A DNA stretch of 64,000 bases. It comes from CBDCFV01 sp963664625 (GTDB lineage: Bacteria; Chloroflexota; Dehalococcoidia; Lucifugimonadales; UBA3495). The notes under the pieces were generated by a model that was not told where the DNA came from, made no database searches, and saw only the letters and a program-made list of their open reading frames with translations. The translations under genes and the position numbers were made by a program. Position 1 is the first letter of the stretch. Every line of letters starts with the position of its first letter. Positions 1 through 8,873 of the stretch are shown here, piece after piece. Location of the stretch: positions 2,356,001-2,420,000 of the forward strand of contig OY761541.1 of assembly GCA_963664625.1 (NCBI GenBank), written 5' to 3'.

Positions 1-44
1 TGGCCTTGAGCCTGTCCCAAAATCAGCTTCAGGGAGCATCAGCC

Positions 45-827
45 ATGAAATGGTGCAGATTCCGGTCGGGTAACGACGTGGTCTACGGCATAATCGAAGG
101 GGAGAACGTGATAGAGGTCGAGGGCAGCCCCTTCGACTCTTACACCAGGACGTCCAATACCCACTCCTTGGCGTCGGTGCAGTTGGAAGTCCCGGTGATA
201 CCGCCCACATTCTACGCTGCGGGGATCAATTACCCGGAACACGTAACTTGGGCCGCCAGGATGCGCGGGGAGGAGCCCAACCTTCCAGAGAAGGCCGACG
301 TGGGCTACCGCGCCAACAACGCTTTGGTCCCCCACGAGCATCCCATCGTAGTACCCAAGGATGCAACGGAGCTGTTGCAGTACGAGGGAGAACTGGTGGT
401 GGTGATCGGCAAGAAGTGCAAGAACGTCACCCAGGAAGAAGCCCTGGACTACGTCTTCGGCTACACCATTGGCAACGACGTAAGCGAGCGGACCTGGCAG
501 CGGGGAGACCGCACCATGTGGAGGGCCAAGAACACCGATACCTTCAAGCCCATGGGGCCGTGGATCGTCACTGATTTGAATCCCGACGACCTGCACGTGA
601 AGATAACGGTCAGCGGCCGCGTGGTGGGTGAGTATGACGTCAAGACCGCTATCTTCGGCGTGCGGGAATACATCAGCGAGATGAGCCGCTATCTCACCCT
701 GGTGCCCGGGGACGTGTTGTGGATGGGCACCGACGGCGCCACCGAAAACATGGTGGACGGCGACGTTTGCGAGATAGAGATCAACGACATCGGGGTGCTG
801 CGAAACAAGGTCCAGTGGGAGAAGTAG
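45..827 (+). CDS. Fumarylacetoacetate hydrolase (FAH) family protein
   Basis: A 260-residue protein with the FAH C-terminal fold, a metal-dependent hydrolase/isomerase/decarboxylase family acting on 2-keto acids and acylpyruvates. Family signatures visible are YEGELVVVIGK near residue 113, with the metal-binding E-x-E, and GYTIGNDVSER near residue 140. The frame is open from a TTG at 6, but the ATG at 45 is preferred because AGGGAG lies just upstream and FAH proteins begin near this point. It converges on the carboxymuconolactone-decarboxylase-like gene at 896. The family is clear; the substrate cannot be told from sequence. Confidence 0.9.
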   Translation: MKWCRFRSGNDVVYGIIEGENVIEVEGSPFDSYTRTSNTHSLASVQLEVPVIPPTFYAAGINYPEHVTWAARMRGEEPNLPEKADVGYRANNALVPHEHPIVVPKDATELLQYEGELVVVIGKKCKNVTQEEALDYVFGYTIGNDVSERTWQRGDRTMWRAKNTDTFKPMGPWIVTDLNPDDLHVKITVSGRVVGEYDVKTAIFGVREYISEMSRYLTLVPGDVLWMGTDGATENMVDGDVCEIEINDIGVLRNKVQWEK

Positions 828-843
828 CCAGCGGTCAGCGGTT

Positions 844-874
844 AGTTGTCAGTGGCCAGCATTCACTGACAACT
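844..874. terminator. Hairpin between convergent genes
   Basis: A perfect 11-bp inverted repeat (AGTTGTCAGTG / CACTGACAACT) with a 9-nt loop lies in the 68-bp gap between the convergent genes ending at 827 and 896. There is no U-tract on either side, so a bidirectional terminator role is inferred from position only. Confidence 0.4.
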
Positions 875-895
875 GGTCGCCGGGCACTGTCTGGG

Positions 896-1279
896 TTATC
901 CCTCTTCAGGAACGCTGTGCCCGGTTTCCGCCGCCCAGGCTTGCAGCCCGCGGCGGAAGGCAAGGGCGCCCATGGGCATTATGACGGCCTGCATGGCCTC
1001 CAGGATTTCCCGGGGGCTTGCGCCTTCCTGCAACGCCACCCGCACATGGGCCTGAATCTGCTCAACGTCGGCCCGCAGGGCGGCTTCGACGACTATCTGC
1101 AGCAGTTCCTTGGTCTTGCGGTCCAGAAGGCGTTCGCCAGTGTAGGTGGCTTGGATGAATTCGTTGTATTTCTTGGCCCACTCCAAGTCGGCTTCCGCCA
1201 TGATGCGGTGCATTTCCAAGGTGTAACCCCTGCTTTGCTGACCGGATTCCAGGAAGGACTGGGCTTCTTCCGTCGACAT
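896..1279 (-). CDS. Carboxymuconolactone decarboxylase (CMD) family protein lacking cysteines
   Basis: A 127-residue all-helical protein of the CMD/AhpD superfamily, recognised from the central helix pair (LDRKTKELLQIVVEAAL, then IQAHVRVALQEGAS and EAMQAVIMPMG). AhpD-type peroxidases use a CxxC motif here. This protein contains no cysteine at all, so it cannot be a thiol peroxidase and fits the decarboxylase/unknown branch. The start has GGAG about 10 nt upstream. It probably forms a transcription unit with the SIS-domain gene upstream on the same strand. The substrate is unknown. Confidence 0.82.
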   Translation of the reverse strand: MSTEEAQSFLESGQQSRGYTLEMHRIMAEADLEWAKKYNEFIQATYTGERLLDRKTKELLQIVVEAALRADVEQIQAHVRVALQEGASPREILEAMQAVIMPMGALAFRRGLQAWAAETGHSVPEEG

Positions 1280-1304
1280 GTGTGCTTCTCCTTGTGTGAT
1301 TAGT

Positions 1305-1350
1305 CGTCATTCCCGCCTTACCGTCATTCCCGTCTGCACGGGAACCCAAG
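1305..1350. repeat. REP-like palindromic repeat (CGTCATTCCCGC family)
   Basis: Two adjacent, partly degenerate units of the dispersed palindrome CGTCATTCCCGC...GCGGGAAT fill the space between the CMD and SIS genes. Relatives recur at many places in this window. Confidence 0.7.
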
Positions 1351-1351
1351 A

Positions 1352-2458
1352 TTAGAGATCGTAGTGCCGTCGCGCGGCGGCCTGCTTGGGGTTGTCTTGT
1401 TGGAACAGGTCCGGGTGGGTGTTTCGGGCCAAGGCAAGGTAGTAGGTAAAAAGTTGTAAGGGCACAACGTACACCAATGGACTCCAGAACTCGCTCACCA
1501 CCGGCATGGTGAAGGTCTCGGCGGCCAACTCCGACAACTGGGTGTCTTCCTGCTGCACCAAGGCCCACACCGGCGCTCCCACCTCGTTGGAAGCGCGGGC
1601 GACGTTCAACGCCCGCTCGTAGCCGGGCCCCGGCGGCGCGACCAACGTGACCAAGCAGGAATCGTCAACGGAGCAGAAGGGGCCGTGGAGCAATTGCTCT
1701 ATTTGCAGGCCCTCGCTGTCGACAGCGCTGGTCTCCTTCATTTTCAGCGCCACCTCGTAAGTGTTGGCCGTGTTCGGCCCCCAACCGGCGCATATAAAGC
1801 GCTGCTGGCCCTGAAACTTCTCCGCTGCTTGCTGGATAGCATCGGTCCGGGACAATACCTGTTCTATTTTTGCGGGCACCGAGTCCAGGTCAACTCGCAG
1901 TGCCGGTAAGTCGTCGTCACTGCCCGTAGCCGCGCCAACGGCGGTCGCCATGCGGGCCAGCACGGTCAAGGCTGTCGTATAGCTGATGGTGAATGCCGCC
2001 GAGCGTTCCTGCGCCACGGTGCGTATCGAAGCGTCCGCCACCTGAAGTCTAGGACCCGGGTCGGTGGAGCTTATTGTGATGGTGTATGCTCCCTTGGCCT
2101 TGGCCAGTTCCAACGCGAGGAACGAGTAGGTCTTGGTCCCCCGGTGGCTGATGATGATAACGGCGTCGTTGGGTCCCAATGGAGGAGGGTAGCCGCAAAA
2201 CTCGAAGGAGTGCCATACCTGCACCTCCATCGAGTTGCCGGTCAACTGCCTGAACCAGTGGTGGGCGATCAATGCGGCGTGCCATGAGGTGCCAATGCCG
2301 ACGATATGCAGTTTCCGCTTCCCGGCGATGACCGACGCCACCTCCTCAACATCCGCCGTGTGCTCCCGCAACATGGCTTGGATTGCGACCGGTTGGCCTG
2401 CAATGGCATCGTACATGAAGTACGGATGCCCCTCTCTTATCTCCTGCTGTTGGGTCAT
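1352..2458 (-). CDS. Double SIS-domain sugar-phosphate isomerase/deaminase-like protein
   Basis: A 368-residue protein with two SIS folds, about residues 35-170 and 205-340, resembling the isomerase half of GlmS and the AgaS/FrlB-type deglycase or deaminase group. Visible motifs are GIGTSWHAALIAHHWF in the first SIS domain, and AGWGPNTANTYEVALKMKE followed by EQLLHGPF in the second; the latter matches the GlmS E-x-x-HGP region. There is no glutaminase domain, so it is not a full GlmS. The frame extends to 2611, but the ATG at 2458 matches the usual family N-terminus. The substrate is not predictable. Confidence 0.82.
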   Translation of the reverse strand: MTQQQEIREGHPYFMYDAIAGQPVAIQAMLREHTADVEEVASVIAGKRKLHIVGIGTSWHAALIAHHWFRQLTGNSMEVQVWHSFEFCGYPPPLGPNDAVIIISHRGTKTYSFLALELAKAKGAYTITISSTDPGPRLQVADASIRTVAQERSAAFTISYTTALTVLARMATAVGAATGSDDDLPALRVDLDSVPAKIEQVLSRTDAIQQAAEKFQGQQRFICAGWGPNTANTYEVALKMKETSAVDSEGLQIEQLLHGPFCSVDDSCLVTLVAPPGPGYERALNVARASNEVGAPVWALVQQEDTQLSELAAETFTMPVVSEFWSPLVYVVPLQLFTYYLALARNTHPDLFQQDNPKQAAARRHYDL

Positions 2459-2717
2459 GCTTTTAACCTCGCAGACCTTCTTGGGGTGGAATCCAGTGGA
2501 ACGGGCAACAGACCATTCCCACTTGAATGGCCAGACCTTGCCAGACTGACCTAGACAATTATACCGCTCTTCCCCGGTGTGTGTTCGTAATATAATCCTC
2601 TTCACCCCCATATTGGAGGAAGCGGTTAGACACTATGCCTTAGTCTGATGTAGACGAGAGAAGTGTCGGGGCCGGTTGTTTCATCAGGTCTATGGCTGTT
2701 GAACGAGGAGGTGTGTA

Positions 2718-3710
2718 ATGGTCGGTAATTCACAGTGGACTCTTGAACTTAGCCGACGCTGGGACCAGGGAATAGTCCGTTACCCGGACCCGGCGGTGGA
2801 AGTCCTGGACCCTCGCTTCCGCGCCTACCGAATCGGGAACGCCGCCATAGAGCGACTGTATACCGGAGCGCGGTGGGCCGAAGGCCCGGTGTGGTTCGGC
2901 GACTGGATGTCTCTGATCTTCAGCGATATACCCAACAACCGGATGCTGCGATACTGCGAAGTGACCGGACAGGTGACGTTGTTTCGTCAGCCATCCAATT
3001 ACAGCAACGGCAACACCCGGGACCGGCAAGGACGCTTGATAACCTGTGAGCACCTTACGCGCCGCATTACCCGCACCGAGCATGACGGCGCTCTCACCGT
3101 GTTGCTTGACCGTTTCGACGGCAAGCCCCTCAACGCCCCTAACGATGTGGTCGTTCATTCCGACGGAGCCGTCTGGTTTACCGATCCCGGCTATGGAATT
3201 CTGGTGTCATACGAGGGCGAGCGGGCCGAGGCAGAACTACCCACGCGGGTCTACCGCTTGGATACCGCAACCGGAGCAGCGACCGTGGTGGCCGACGATC
3301 TGGTCAAGCCCAACGGGCTGTGCTTTTCTCCGGACGAGTCGCGGCTGTACATTTCCGACACCGGCATCTCGCACGACCTCGATGGGCCGGGACATATTCG
3401 AGTCTTCGAGGTAGTAGATGGTCGGAAGCTGCGCGGCGGACGGATCTTTGCCGATGTGGCCCCCGGATTTTCCGATGGGATTCGGACTGACCGCGACGGC
3501 AACCTGTGGTCCAGCGCAGGCTGGGCCGGGCCAGGGACGGACGGCGTACACTGCATATCGCCTGACGGCGAGTTGATTGGCCGGATAATCCTTCCGGAAC
3601 CCTGCTCGAACCTGTGCTTCGGCGGCGTCAAAAAGAACCGTCTGTTCATGACTAGCAGCCAGTCGCTGTATTCTTTGTACGTGGAGGCGATTGGCAACCA
3701 AAGTCCCTGA
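2718..3710 (+). CDS. SMP-30/gluconolactonase/LRE family protein
   Basis: A 330-residue six-bladed beta-propeller of the SMP-30/gluconolactonase family, Ca2+-dependent hydrolases of sugar lactones. Characteristic stretches are WAEGPVWFGD near residue 53, LNAPNDVVVHSDGAVWFTDP near residue 140, PNGLCFSPDES, and FSDGIRTDRDGNLWSS. The Glu, Asn and Asp metal ligands of the family can be placed in these motifs. It starts at an ATG with GAGGAGG about 8 nt upstream. No signal peptide is seen, so it should be cytoplasmic. It may act in sugar-acid catabolism with the neighbouring FAH and SIS genes; that link is inference. Confidence 0.9.
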   Translation: MVGNSQWTLELSRRWDQGIVRYPDPAVEVLDPRFRAYRIGNAAIERLYTGARWAEGPVWFGDWMSLIFSDIPNNRMLRYCEVTGQVTLFRQPSNYSNGNTRDRQGRLITCEHLTRRITRTEHDGALTVLLDRFDGKPLNAPNDVVVHSDGAVWFTDPGYGILVSYEGERAEAELPTRVYRLDTATGAATVVADDLVKPNGLCFSPDESRLYISDTGISHDLDGPGHIRVFEVVDGRKLRGGRIFADVAPGFSDGIRTDRDGNLWSSAGWAGPGTDGVHCISPDGELIGRIILPEPCSNLCFGGVKKNRLFMTSSQSLYSLYVEAIGNQSP

Positions 3711-3813
3711 ACCAAAGCCAAGCCTTTTGTTGACACTCGCTTTGGCCAATCCTAAGATGTCATGGATGGGCGCTTGGTTCAGTGCTTCGGGCTGGATAAA
3801 CTGAGAGGTGGTA

Positions 3814-5223
3814 ATGCCCCGCCAAGAAGACATTGCATTGATGGCCCACTTGATGAGACGCGCGGGCTTCGGTGACCCCCGCGAGGAACTGGAGGAGCGT
3901 GCCTCCAAAGGCTACGAAACCGTGGTCGAGGAGCTTCTGCACCCGGAACGGCAGCCGGCCATAGACGAGGAACTGCTGTACCGGTTCTTCCCGGGTTACG
4001 AGGGGGCCGCTGGGCCGGCAATTAACCAGGCCGATTGGGTGTACCGGATGATCAACACCAAGCGGCCCCTGGAAGAGAAGATGGCCCTCTTCTGGCACCA
4101 GTTGTTCGCCACCAGCAACTCCAAGGTGGACAATCCACCGGAGATGACTCGCCAGATTGCCATGTTCCGCGAATACGGACTGGGCGCCTACCGCGACCTG
4201 CTGGTAGAAGTCGCGAAGTCACCGGCCATGATCTTCTGGCTGGACAACCACGGCAATCACAACGGCGCCATAAATGAAAACTGGGGGCGGGAGCTGTTGG
4301 AGCTTTTCTCCCTCGGAGTCGGAAACTATTCCGAGGATGACATCAAGGAAGCAGCCAGGGCTTTCACCGGATGGACGATTGCGCCCAAGATTCCCCGTAA
4401 TCCGATAGGCCGTTTCTACTGGGAATTCGAGTACAGGCCTGAGGACCACGACGACGGGGAAAAGACCTTCCTGGGACATACGGGAAACTTCAACGGTGAA
4501 GACATCGTCGACATCATCGTGGACCAGCCGGCTACGGCCCGGTTCCTCGCCCGCCATCTCTACAGGTTCTTTGTCGCCGACGAGCCCCATGTGTCCACTT
4601 GGAGCATTACACCGCCCATCGACCCCGAAGCCATCGAGTTGCTGGTGGATGCCTACAATGAGTCCCGCGGCGACATCCGGTCTATTTTACGAGTGTTGTT
4701 CAACTCGGACTTCTTCAAGAATTCCCGCTTCGCCCGGGTGAAAAGCCCGGCTGAACTGATCGTTGGCACCGTCCGCATGGTGGGCAACTACAACGGGTTC
4801 AAGCCAGGGTTGAATAACCTGGCGTTGGAGTGCAATTGGCAGGGACAGGAGCTTCTCAACCCTCCCAGCGTGGAGGGTTGGCACACAGGCTCCGAATGGA
4901 TTGACCCCGGCGTTTTGATGCGCCGGGTGAATTTTGCCGCGGGGATATTTGGAGACGTCTCGCTGCCCGGCGTGCAGGCCATCATCAAACGGGTGCTGGT
5001 GAATGTGCTGGGGAACCCGTCACCCGAGGCTATAGTGGCGGCTTGTCTTGATGCGATGGGACCGTTGGAAGTCAGCGAGGCGACTCACGCTGAATTGATG
5101 GCCCATGCCGAAAAGTGCGGCGATCTGGCTTGGAGCACCAACGAAGAGCTCGGCGCCACCATTCGGAATGTGAGCAAGATATTGACCCTGATCGCAGCCT
5201 CACGAGACTACCAGTTTGCCTAG
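3814..5223 (+). CDS. DUF1800 domain-containing protein
   Basis: A 469-residue protein covering the full DUF1800 family length. Diagnostic stretches are LMRRAGFG near the N-terminus, EKMALFWHQLFATSNSKV near residue 90, NWGRELLELFSLGVGNYSED near residue 155, AARAFTGWTI, and NPPSVEGWHTGSEWI near residue 350. DUF1800 genes are almost always followed by a DUF1501 gene, as here 35 bp downstream. The molecular function is unknown. Unlike many relatives there is no Sec or Tat signal. The ATG at 3814 has AGAGGTGG just upstream; a GTG two codons earlier is possible. Confidence 0.9.
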   Translation: MPRQEDIALMAHLMRRAGFGDPREELEERASKGYETVVEELLHPERQPAIDEELLYRFFPGYEGAAGPAINQADWVYRMINTKRPLEEKMALFWHQLFATSNSKVDNPPEMTRQIAMFREYGLGAYRDLLVEVAKSPAMIFWLDNHGNHNGAINENWGRELLELFSLGVGNYSEDDIKEAARAFTGWTIAPKIPRNPIGRFYWEFEYRPEDHDDGEKTFLGHTGNFNGEDIVDIIVDQPATARFLARHLYRFFVADEPHVSTWSITPPIDPEAIELLVDAYNESRGDIRSILRVLFNSDFFKNSRFARVKSPAELIVGTVRMVGNYNGFKPGLNNLALECNWQGQELLNPPSVEGWHTGSEWIDPGVLMRRVNFAAGIFGDVSLPGVQAIIKRVLVNVLGNPSPEAIVAACLDAMGPLEVSEATHAELMAHAEKCGDLAWSTNEELGATIRNVSKILTLIAASRDYQFA

Positions 5224-5258
5224 GCAAGCGTTTACAGCCGACGTAGAAGGAAATGAAA

Positions 5259-6395
5259 ATGGCATCAACCCATAAGGACCCCGTGCTGGTCGTATTGGAG
5301 CTTACCGGGGGCAACGATTACCTCAATACGATCGTCCCTTATGGCAATCCCCTGTATTGGGACAACCGGCCCAAGGTCCATATCGCTGAAGACCAATTAC
5401 TGCCCATAGATGACGACCTCGCGTTCCGGTCGGATACGGCGGCGCTGAAAGATATCTACGACCAAGGGAACATGGCGATCATTCACGGCATCGGGTTCGA
5501 AAATTCACCCCGTTCGCACTTTCGCGCTATGGACATCTGGCATACCTGCGAGCCGGACTCCATCGGGATTAACGGCTGGCTCGGCAAGGTCGTCCGGGAC
5601 CTGGACCCCGGCGGCGAGAACGTGCTGAAGGGAGTGAACCTGGGCCAGGGGTTGCCCCGGGCGCTGACCATGCGCGGGGTCCCCGTTACTTCCGTCAACC
5701 ATCTCCCTACATACGGCGTGCTCAGATCGAATCCGGGCATCGCGTCCGACCAAGAGCGGGTCCAGTTGTTGGACAGCTTCGCCCGTATGTACGCTCCCGC
5801 CATCGGCGCCGGACCGACCATGGAATACCTGGGACAAGCGGGACGGGATGCGTTGAGAGGAGCGGACATCATCCGCGTTGCTCCCGAAACCTATTCTTCA
5901 AACGTAGAGTACGCCGATAATGCCATCGCGAGGCGCCTCAGAGACGTGGCGCAGGTGCATTTGGCCGGTCTGGGCACCCAGGTCTTTTACACGTCCTACG
6001 GGCCCTTCGACACCCATTATGACCAGATGGGATCACATGCCAAGGTCTGGATGGACATTTCCGCAGCCATAAATGACTTCTTCGCCGACCTGCGTGAGCA
6101 CGACGCGTCAGACGAGGTGGTCCTTATGCTGTTCAGCGAGTTTGGACGCCGCGTCCGCGATAATGGCACCGGCACCGACCATGGAGCGGCTGGGGTAGCG
6201 TTCGCCATCGGCGACCGGGTAAACGGTGGAATGTACGGAGCCTATCCGTCGTTGAAACCGGAGGACCTCACCCAGGGAGACTTGGAGCCCAACTACGATT
6301 TCCGCGGCTTCTATTCCACTCTGGCGGACAAATGGTTGGGACTCGACCCGGTGCCGATTGTTGGCGGACACTTCGAGCAAATGTCCTTCGTATAG
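5259..6395 (+). CDS. DUF1501 domain-containing protein
   Basis: A 378-residue member of DUF1501, related to sulfatase/alkaline-phosphatase-fold proteins and the usual partner of DUF1800. Conserved elements are LVVLELTGGNDYLNTIVPYG at the N-terminus, RSHFRAMDIWHT near residue 85, FDTHYDQMGSHAKVW near residue 250, and FSEFGRRVRDNGTGTDHG near residue 290. Most DUF1501 proteins start with a Tat signal; this one begins directly with the domain, implying a cytoplasmic location. AAGGAA sits 6-7 nt before this ATG; an ATG two codons upstream is too close to it. Function unknown. Confidence 0.9.
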   Translation: MASTHKDPVLVVLELTGGNDYLNTIVPYGNPLYWDNRPKVHIAEDQLLPIDDDLAFRSDTAALKDIYDQGNMAIIHGIGFENSPRSHFRAMDIWHTCEPDSIGINGWLGKVVRDLDPGGENVLKGVNLGQGLPRALTMRGVPVTSVNHLPTYGVLRSNPGIASDQERVQLLDSFARMYAPAIGAGPTMEYLGQAGRDALRGADIIRVAPETYSSNVEYADNAIARRLRDVAQVHLAGLGTQVFYTSYGPFDTHYDQMGSHAKVWMDISAAINDFFADLREHDASDEVVLMLFSEFGRRVRDNGTGTDHGAAGVAFAIGDRVNGGMYGAYPSLKPEDLTQGDLEPNYDFRGFYSTLADKWLGLDPVPIVGGHFEQMSFV

Positions 6396-6431
6396 CTTTA
6401 TAATCCCCAATTCGTTCACGGGGGAACGGAT

Positions 6432-7430
6432 ATGCTGACCACCGTCGCCGCCGGCCGGGTGTATGACTACAGCTACTGCATCGGCATGTACAGTCAGTCA
6501 GGCCAAGGATTCTGGGCTCCCCAGGATTTCGTCCTGGGGTCGAACGGTCGAATTTACGTGTTGAGCCGCGGCGTGGAACAATTGGGGCAGCGCGTCAGCA
6601 AGATCACCTTTGACCACAAGTTTCAAGGCCAGTTCGGCTCCGTCGGCGCGGAGGACGGGCGCTTTGTATGGCCCCGGTCAATTGATTTGGACCGTCACGG
6701 CCGGGTGTTCGTTTCGGACGAGTATGTCAACCGGATAACCATATACGATGAAGGAGGCGCTTATCGGTATCATTGGGGCAGGCCCGGCAGCGAAGACGGG
6801 CAACTGAACGGACCGTCTGGAATTGCTTTCGATTCCCGCGGAATCCTTTGGGTGGTGGACAGCTTGAATCACCGGGTGCAGAGTTTCAACCAGATCGGTG
6901 AGTTTCAGTCCAAGTTCGGGAAGCAAGGCGGCGGTGACGGAGAGCTGGAGATGCCATGGGGCATCTGCATCGACCGTCAGGACAACATCTACGTTGCGGA
7001 TTGGGGAAACAACCGGGTGCAGAAATTCGACCCCTCTGGGGAGTTGCTTGTCAAGTTCGAAGGCTCCAGCGCCGGGGTAGGCTCTCTCAAGGGGCCGTCC
7101 GGCGTAGCCGTAGACTCGGACGGAGATGTTTACGTAACCGACTGGGGGAACCACCTCGTCCAGATCTACGCTGCCGACGGCCAATATATTACGGCACTGG
7201 TCGGCGACGCCCAAGAGCCTTCGCCCTGGACTCAGACCTACATCGACGCCAATCCGGATATCATCAAAGCCAGGCGGCGGACAGACTTGGAGCCTGAATG
7301 GCGGTTCCGGCGGCCGGTGGCTGTCAACGTTGACGCCGACGACCGGATCATAGTTTTGGAGTCCTACCGGCACCGGCTTCAAATCTACAACAAACTGAAG
7401 GACTACGAAGAACCCCCGATAAACCTGTAG
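6432..7430 (+). CDS. NHL-repeat beta-propeller protein
   Basis: A 332-residue protein with about five or six NHL repeats, each ending in a segment like VDSLNHRVQSFN, ADWGNNRVQKFD or TDWGNHLVQIYA. NHL propellers bind proteins, RNA or ligands and some are lyases; no catalytic signature can be assigned. There is no signal peptide. It lies 36 bp downstream of the DUF1501 gene on the same strand and probably belongs to the same operon, suggesting a three-gene DUF1800-DUF1501-NHL unit. A second NHL protein is encoded at 50930. Confidence 0.85.
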   Translation: MLTTVAAGRVYDYSYCIGMYSQSGQGFWAPQDFVLGSNGRIYVLSRGVEQLGQRVSKITFDHKFQGQFGSVGAEDGRFVWPRSIDLDRHGRVFVSDEYVNRITIYDEGGAYRYHWGRPGSEDGQLNGPSGIAFDSRGILWVVDSLNHRVQSFNQIGEFQSKFGKQGGGDGELEMPWGICIDRQDNIYVADWGNNRVQKFDPSGELLVKFEGSSAGVGSLKGPSGVAVDSDGDVYVTDWGNHLVQIYAADGQYITALVGDAQEPSPWTQTYIDANPDIIKARRRTDLEPEWRFRRPVAVNVDADDRIIVLESYRHRLQIYNKLKDYEEPPINL

Positions 7431-7480
7431 GGGCCTGCCCGCCTCCACATTTTTGCCCGTTACTGCATTGGACTAACGAA

Positions 7481-7570
7481 TGGCGGAGGGAGTGGGATTC
7501 GAACCCACGATACAGTCACCCGTATAGCGGTTTTCAAGACCGCCGCCTTCGTCCGCTCGGCCATCCCTCC
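7481..7570 (-). tRNA. tRNA-Ser(UGA)
   Basis: On the minus strand the sequence folds as a class II (long variable arm) tRNA. The acceptor stem GGAGGGA pairs with TCCCTCC, the discriminator is G, and CCA is encoded. The anticodon loop CTTGAAA gives anticodon UGA. The T-arm contains GGTTCGAATCC. Length, including CCA, is 90 nt. Confidence 0.96.
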
Positions 7571-7579
7571 ACTTAGTCT

Positions 7580-7585
7580 ATTATA
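7580..7585 (-). promoter_or_regulatory. Putative -10 element of the tRNA-Ser gene
   Basis: A consensus TATAAT on the minus strand ends 9 bp upstream of the tRNA 5' end. No convincing -35 box is seen at the right distance. Confidence 0.45.
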
Positions 7586-7674
7586 TCCAAATTCCTCTTA
7601 GAGCGGCATCGGTCAGGCACAACAGGGTTGCGTCTGTGTAAAATCTTTTTCGATACGGAATCCTGTCCCAACGC

Positions 7675-7831
7675 CGTCATTCCCGTGGAGACGGGAATCC
7701 ATACGTGCCGATGTAAAGGAACGTTAACTTCAGCGAATGAGTGTGGATTCCCGCCGTCGCGGGAATGACGGGTTATGAATGGGAATGACGGGTATGCGCG
7801 GGAACGGCAGGTTATAAGCGGGAATGACGAG
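7675..7831. repeat. Cluster of REP-like palindromes and decayed tandem units
   Basis: A full palindrome CGTCATTCCCGTggagACGGGAAT is followed by an inverted unit (GGATTCCCGCcgtcGCGGGAATGACG). After that come three partial units of about 19-20 bp, each starting GGGAATGACGGG or close to it. This occupies most of the gap between the tRNA and radC. Confidence 0.75.
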
Positions 7832-7846
7832 TCAGGGGTGGAGAAG

Positions 7847-8560
7847 CTACTTGAAGGCCAAGCGTCTTTCGTTGAGGCTGACGTAGCGTTGGCCGTTGCC
7901 CAGGACGACGTGGTCCAGCAACTCTATGCCCAGCAGGTTCCCGGCGGCGATCAAGTCCTTCGTTATCGCCACGTCCTCCGCGCTGGGGGTCGGGTCGCCT
8001 GAGGGGTGGTTGTGCACCACGATGATGGACGGGGCGTTGTCGCGGACCGCCGGCCGGAACACCTCGGATGGGCGGACCACGGAGCTGTTCACGTTGCCGA
8101 TGTATATCTCCTTAACGCTCAGCACCTCGTTACGGGTGTTCAGCAACAGCACTTTCAGGTGTTCCTGTTCCAGAGTGGCCATGTCGCTCAACAGAAGATT
8201 GGCCACGTCCGAGGGGGAGCTGATAACCGTCCGCTCGTCGGGGGACATGGAGACAAACCGGCGGCCCAACTCCAGCGCGGCCAGCAGATGGCAAGCCTTG
8301 GCCTCGCTCAGCCCTCGGGCGGCGCACAGCTCGGCAAAGGTGGCCCGGCCCAAGCCGGCCAGCCCGCCGAAATCGGACAGCAGCCGGGAGGAGAGGGACA
8401 GGACGTTCTCGCCCTTCAACCCGGTGCGGAGCAGAATGGCGATCAACTCGGTGTTGCTGAGGGGCTTGGAGCCGAACTCCCGCAACCGCTCCCGGGGACG
8501 CTCCCCGTTGGGCATATCCCGTATGGTGGGTTGGTAGGGGACAACGGCGTTGCTGGTCAT
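7847..8560 (-). CDS. radC: RadC family JAB-domain protein
   Basis: A 237-residue RadC homologue of normal family length. The N-terminal helical part (RPRERLREFG, LSNTELIAILLRTG) carries the HhH-like region, and the C-terminal JAB/MPN domain has the zinc-binding motif HNHPSGDPTPSAED near residue 173 with an upstream conserved Glu. RadC proteins were named for DNA repair, but their biochemical role is unsettled. The gene stands alone between a repeat cluster and an inverted-repeat element, with GGAGGG upstream of the ATG. Confidence 0.95.
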   Translation of the reverse strand: MTSNAVVPYQPTIRDMPNGERPRERLREFGSKPLSNTELIAILLRTGLKGENVLSLSSRLLSDFGGLAGLGRATFAELCAARGLSEAKACHLLAALELGRRFVSMSPDERTVISSPSDVANLLLSDMATLEQEHLKVLLLNTRNEVLSVKEIYIGNVNSSVVRPSEVFRPAVRDNAPSIIVVHNHPSGDPTPSAEDVAITKDLIAAGNLLGIELLDHVVLGNGQRYVSLNERRLAFK

Positions 8561-8656
8561 CAGGGCTTCAACCCTCCTCTTGATAGGCGCATCATACGCC
8601 CCGGGAAGGCTTGAGCGAAAGCGGAAATTGTCAGTGGACAGGCGTGTCCGCCCAGG

Positions 8657-8835
8657 GGAATCGCGTTTTAGTGGGTCACGATTGTAGGGGCAGGGCTTGT
8701 CCCTGCCCTGTGCTCGGCGGTCAGGGCAACCACGCGGAGGGTTATAGGCATTCGCCGGTTGCCCCTACAGTCCGCCGCATCACGATAGTAACAGCCTTGG
8801 TTCTGCGGCTACAGTCGGCCAAAACGCGATTGCCC
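8657..8835. repeat. Nested inverted-repeat (MITE-like) element
   Basis: The ends are inverted copies of AATCGCGTTTT / AAAACGCGATT. Inside is a second palindromic element bounded by GTAGGGGC (8684-8691) and GCCCCTAC (8761-8768), the same termini seen inside the copCD-like and queA genes. No ORF is present. The element explains most of the 313-bp gap between radC and the ThDP enzyme gene. Confidence 0.6.
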
Positions 8836-8873
8836 GGTCTCACCACCGGGGTGATTGCGAAGGCCAGTAGACT

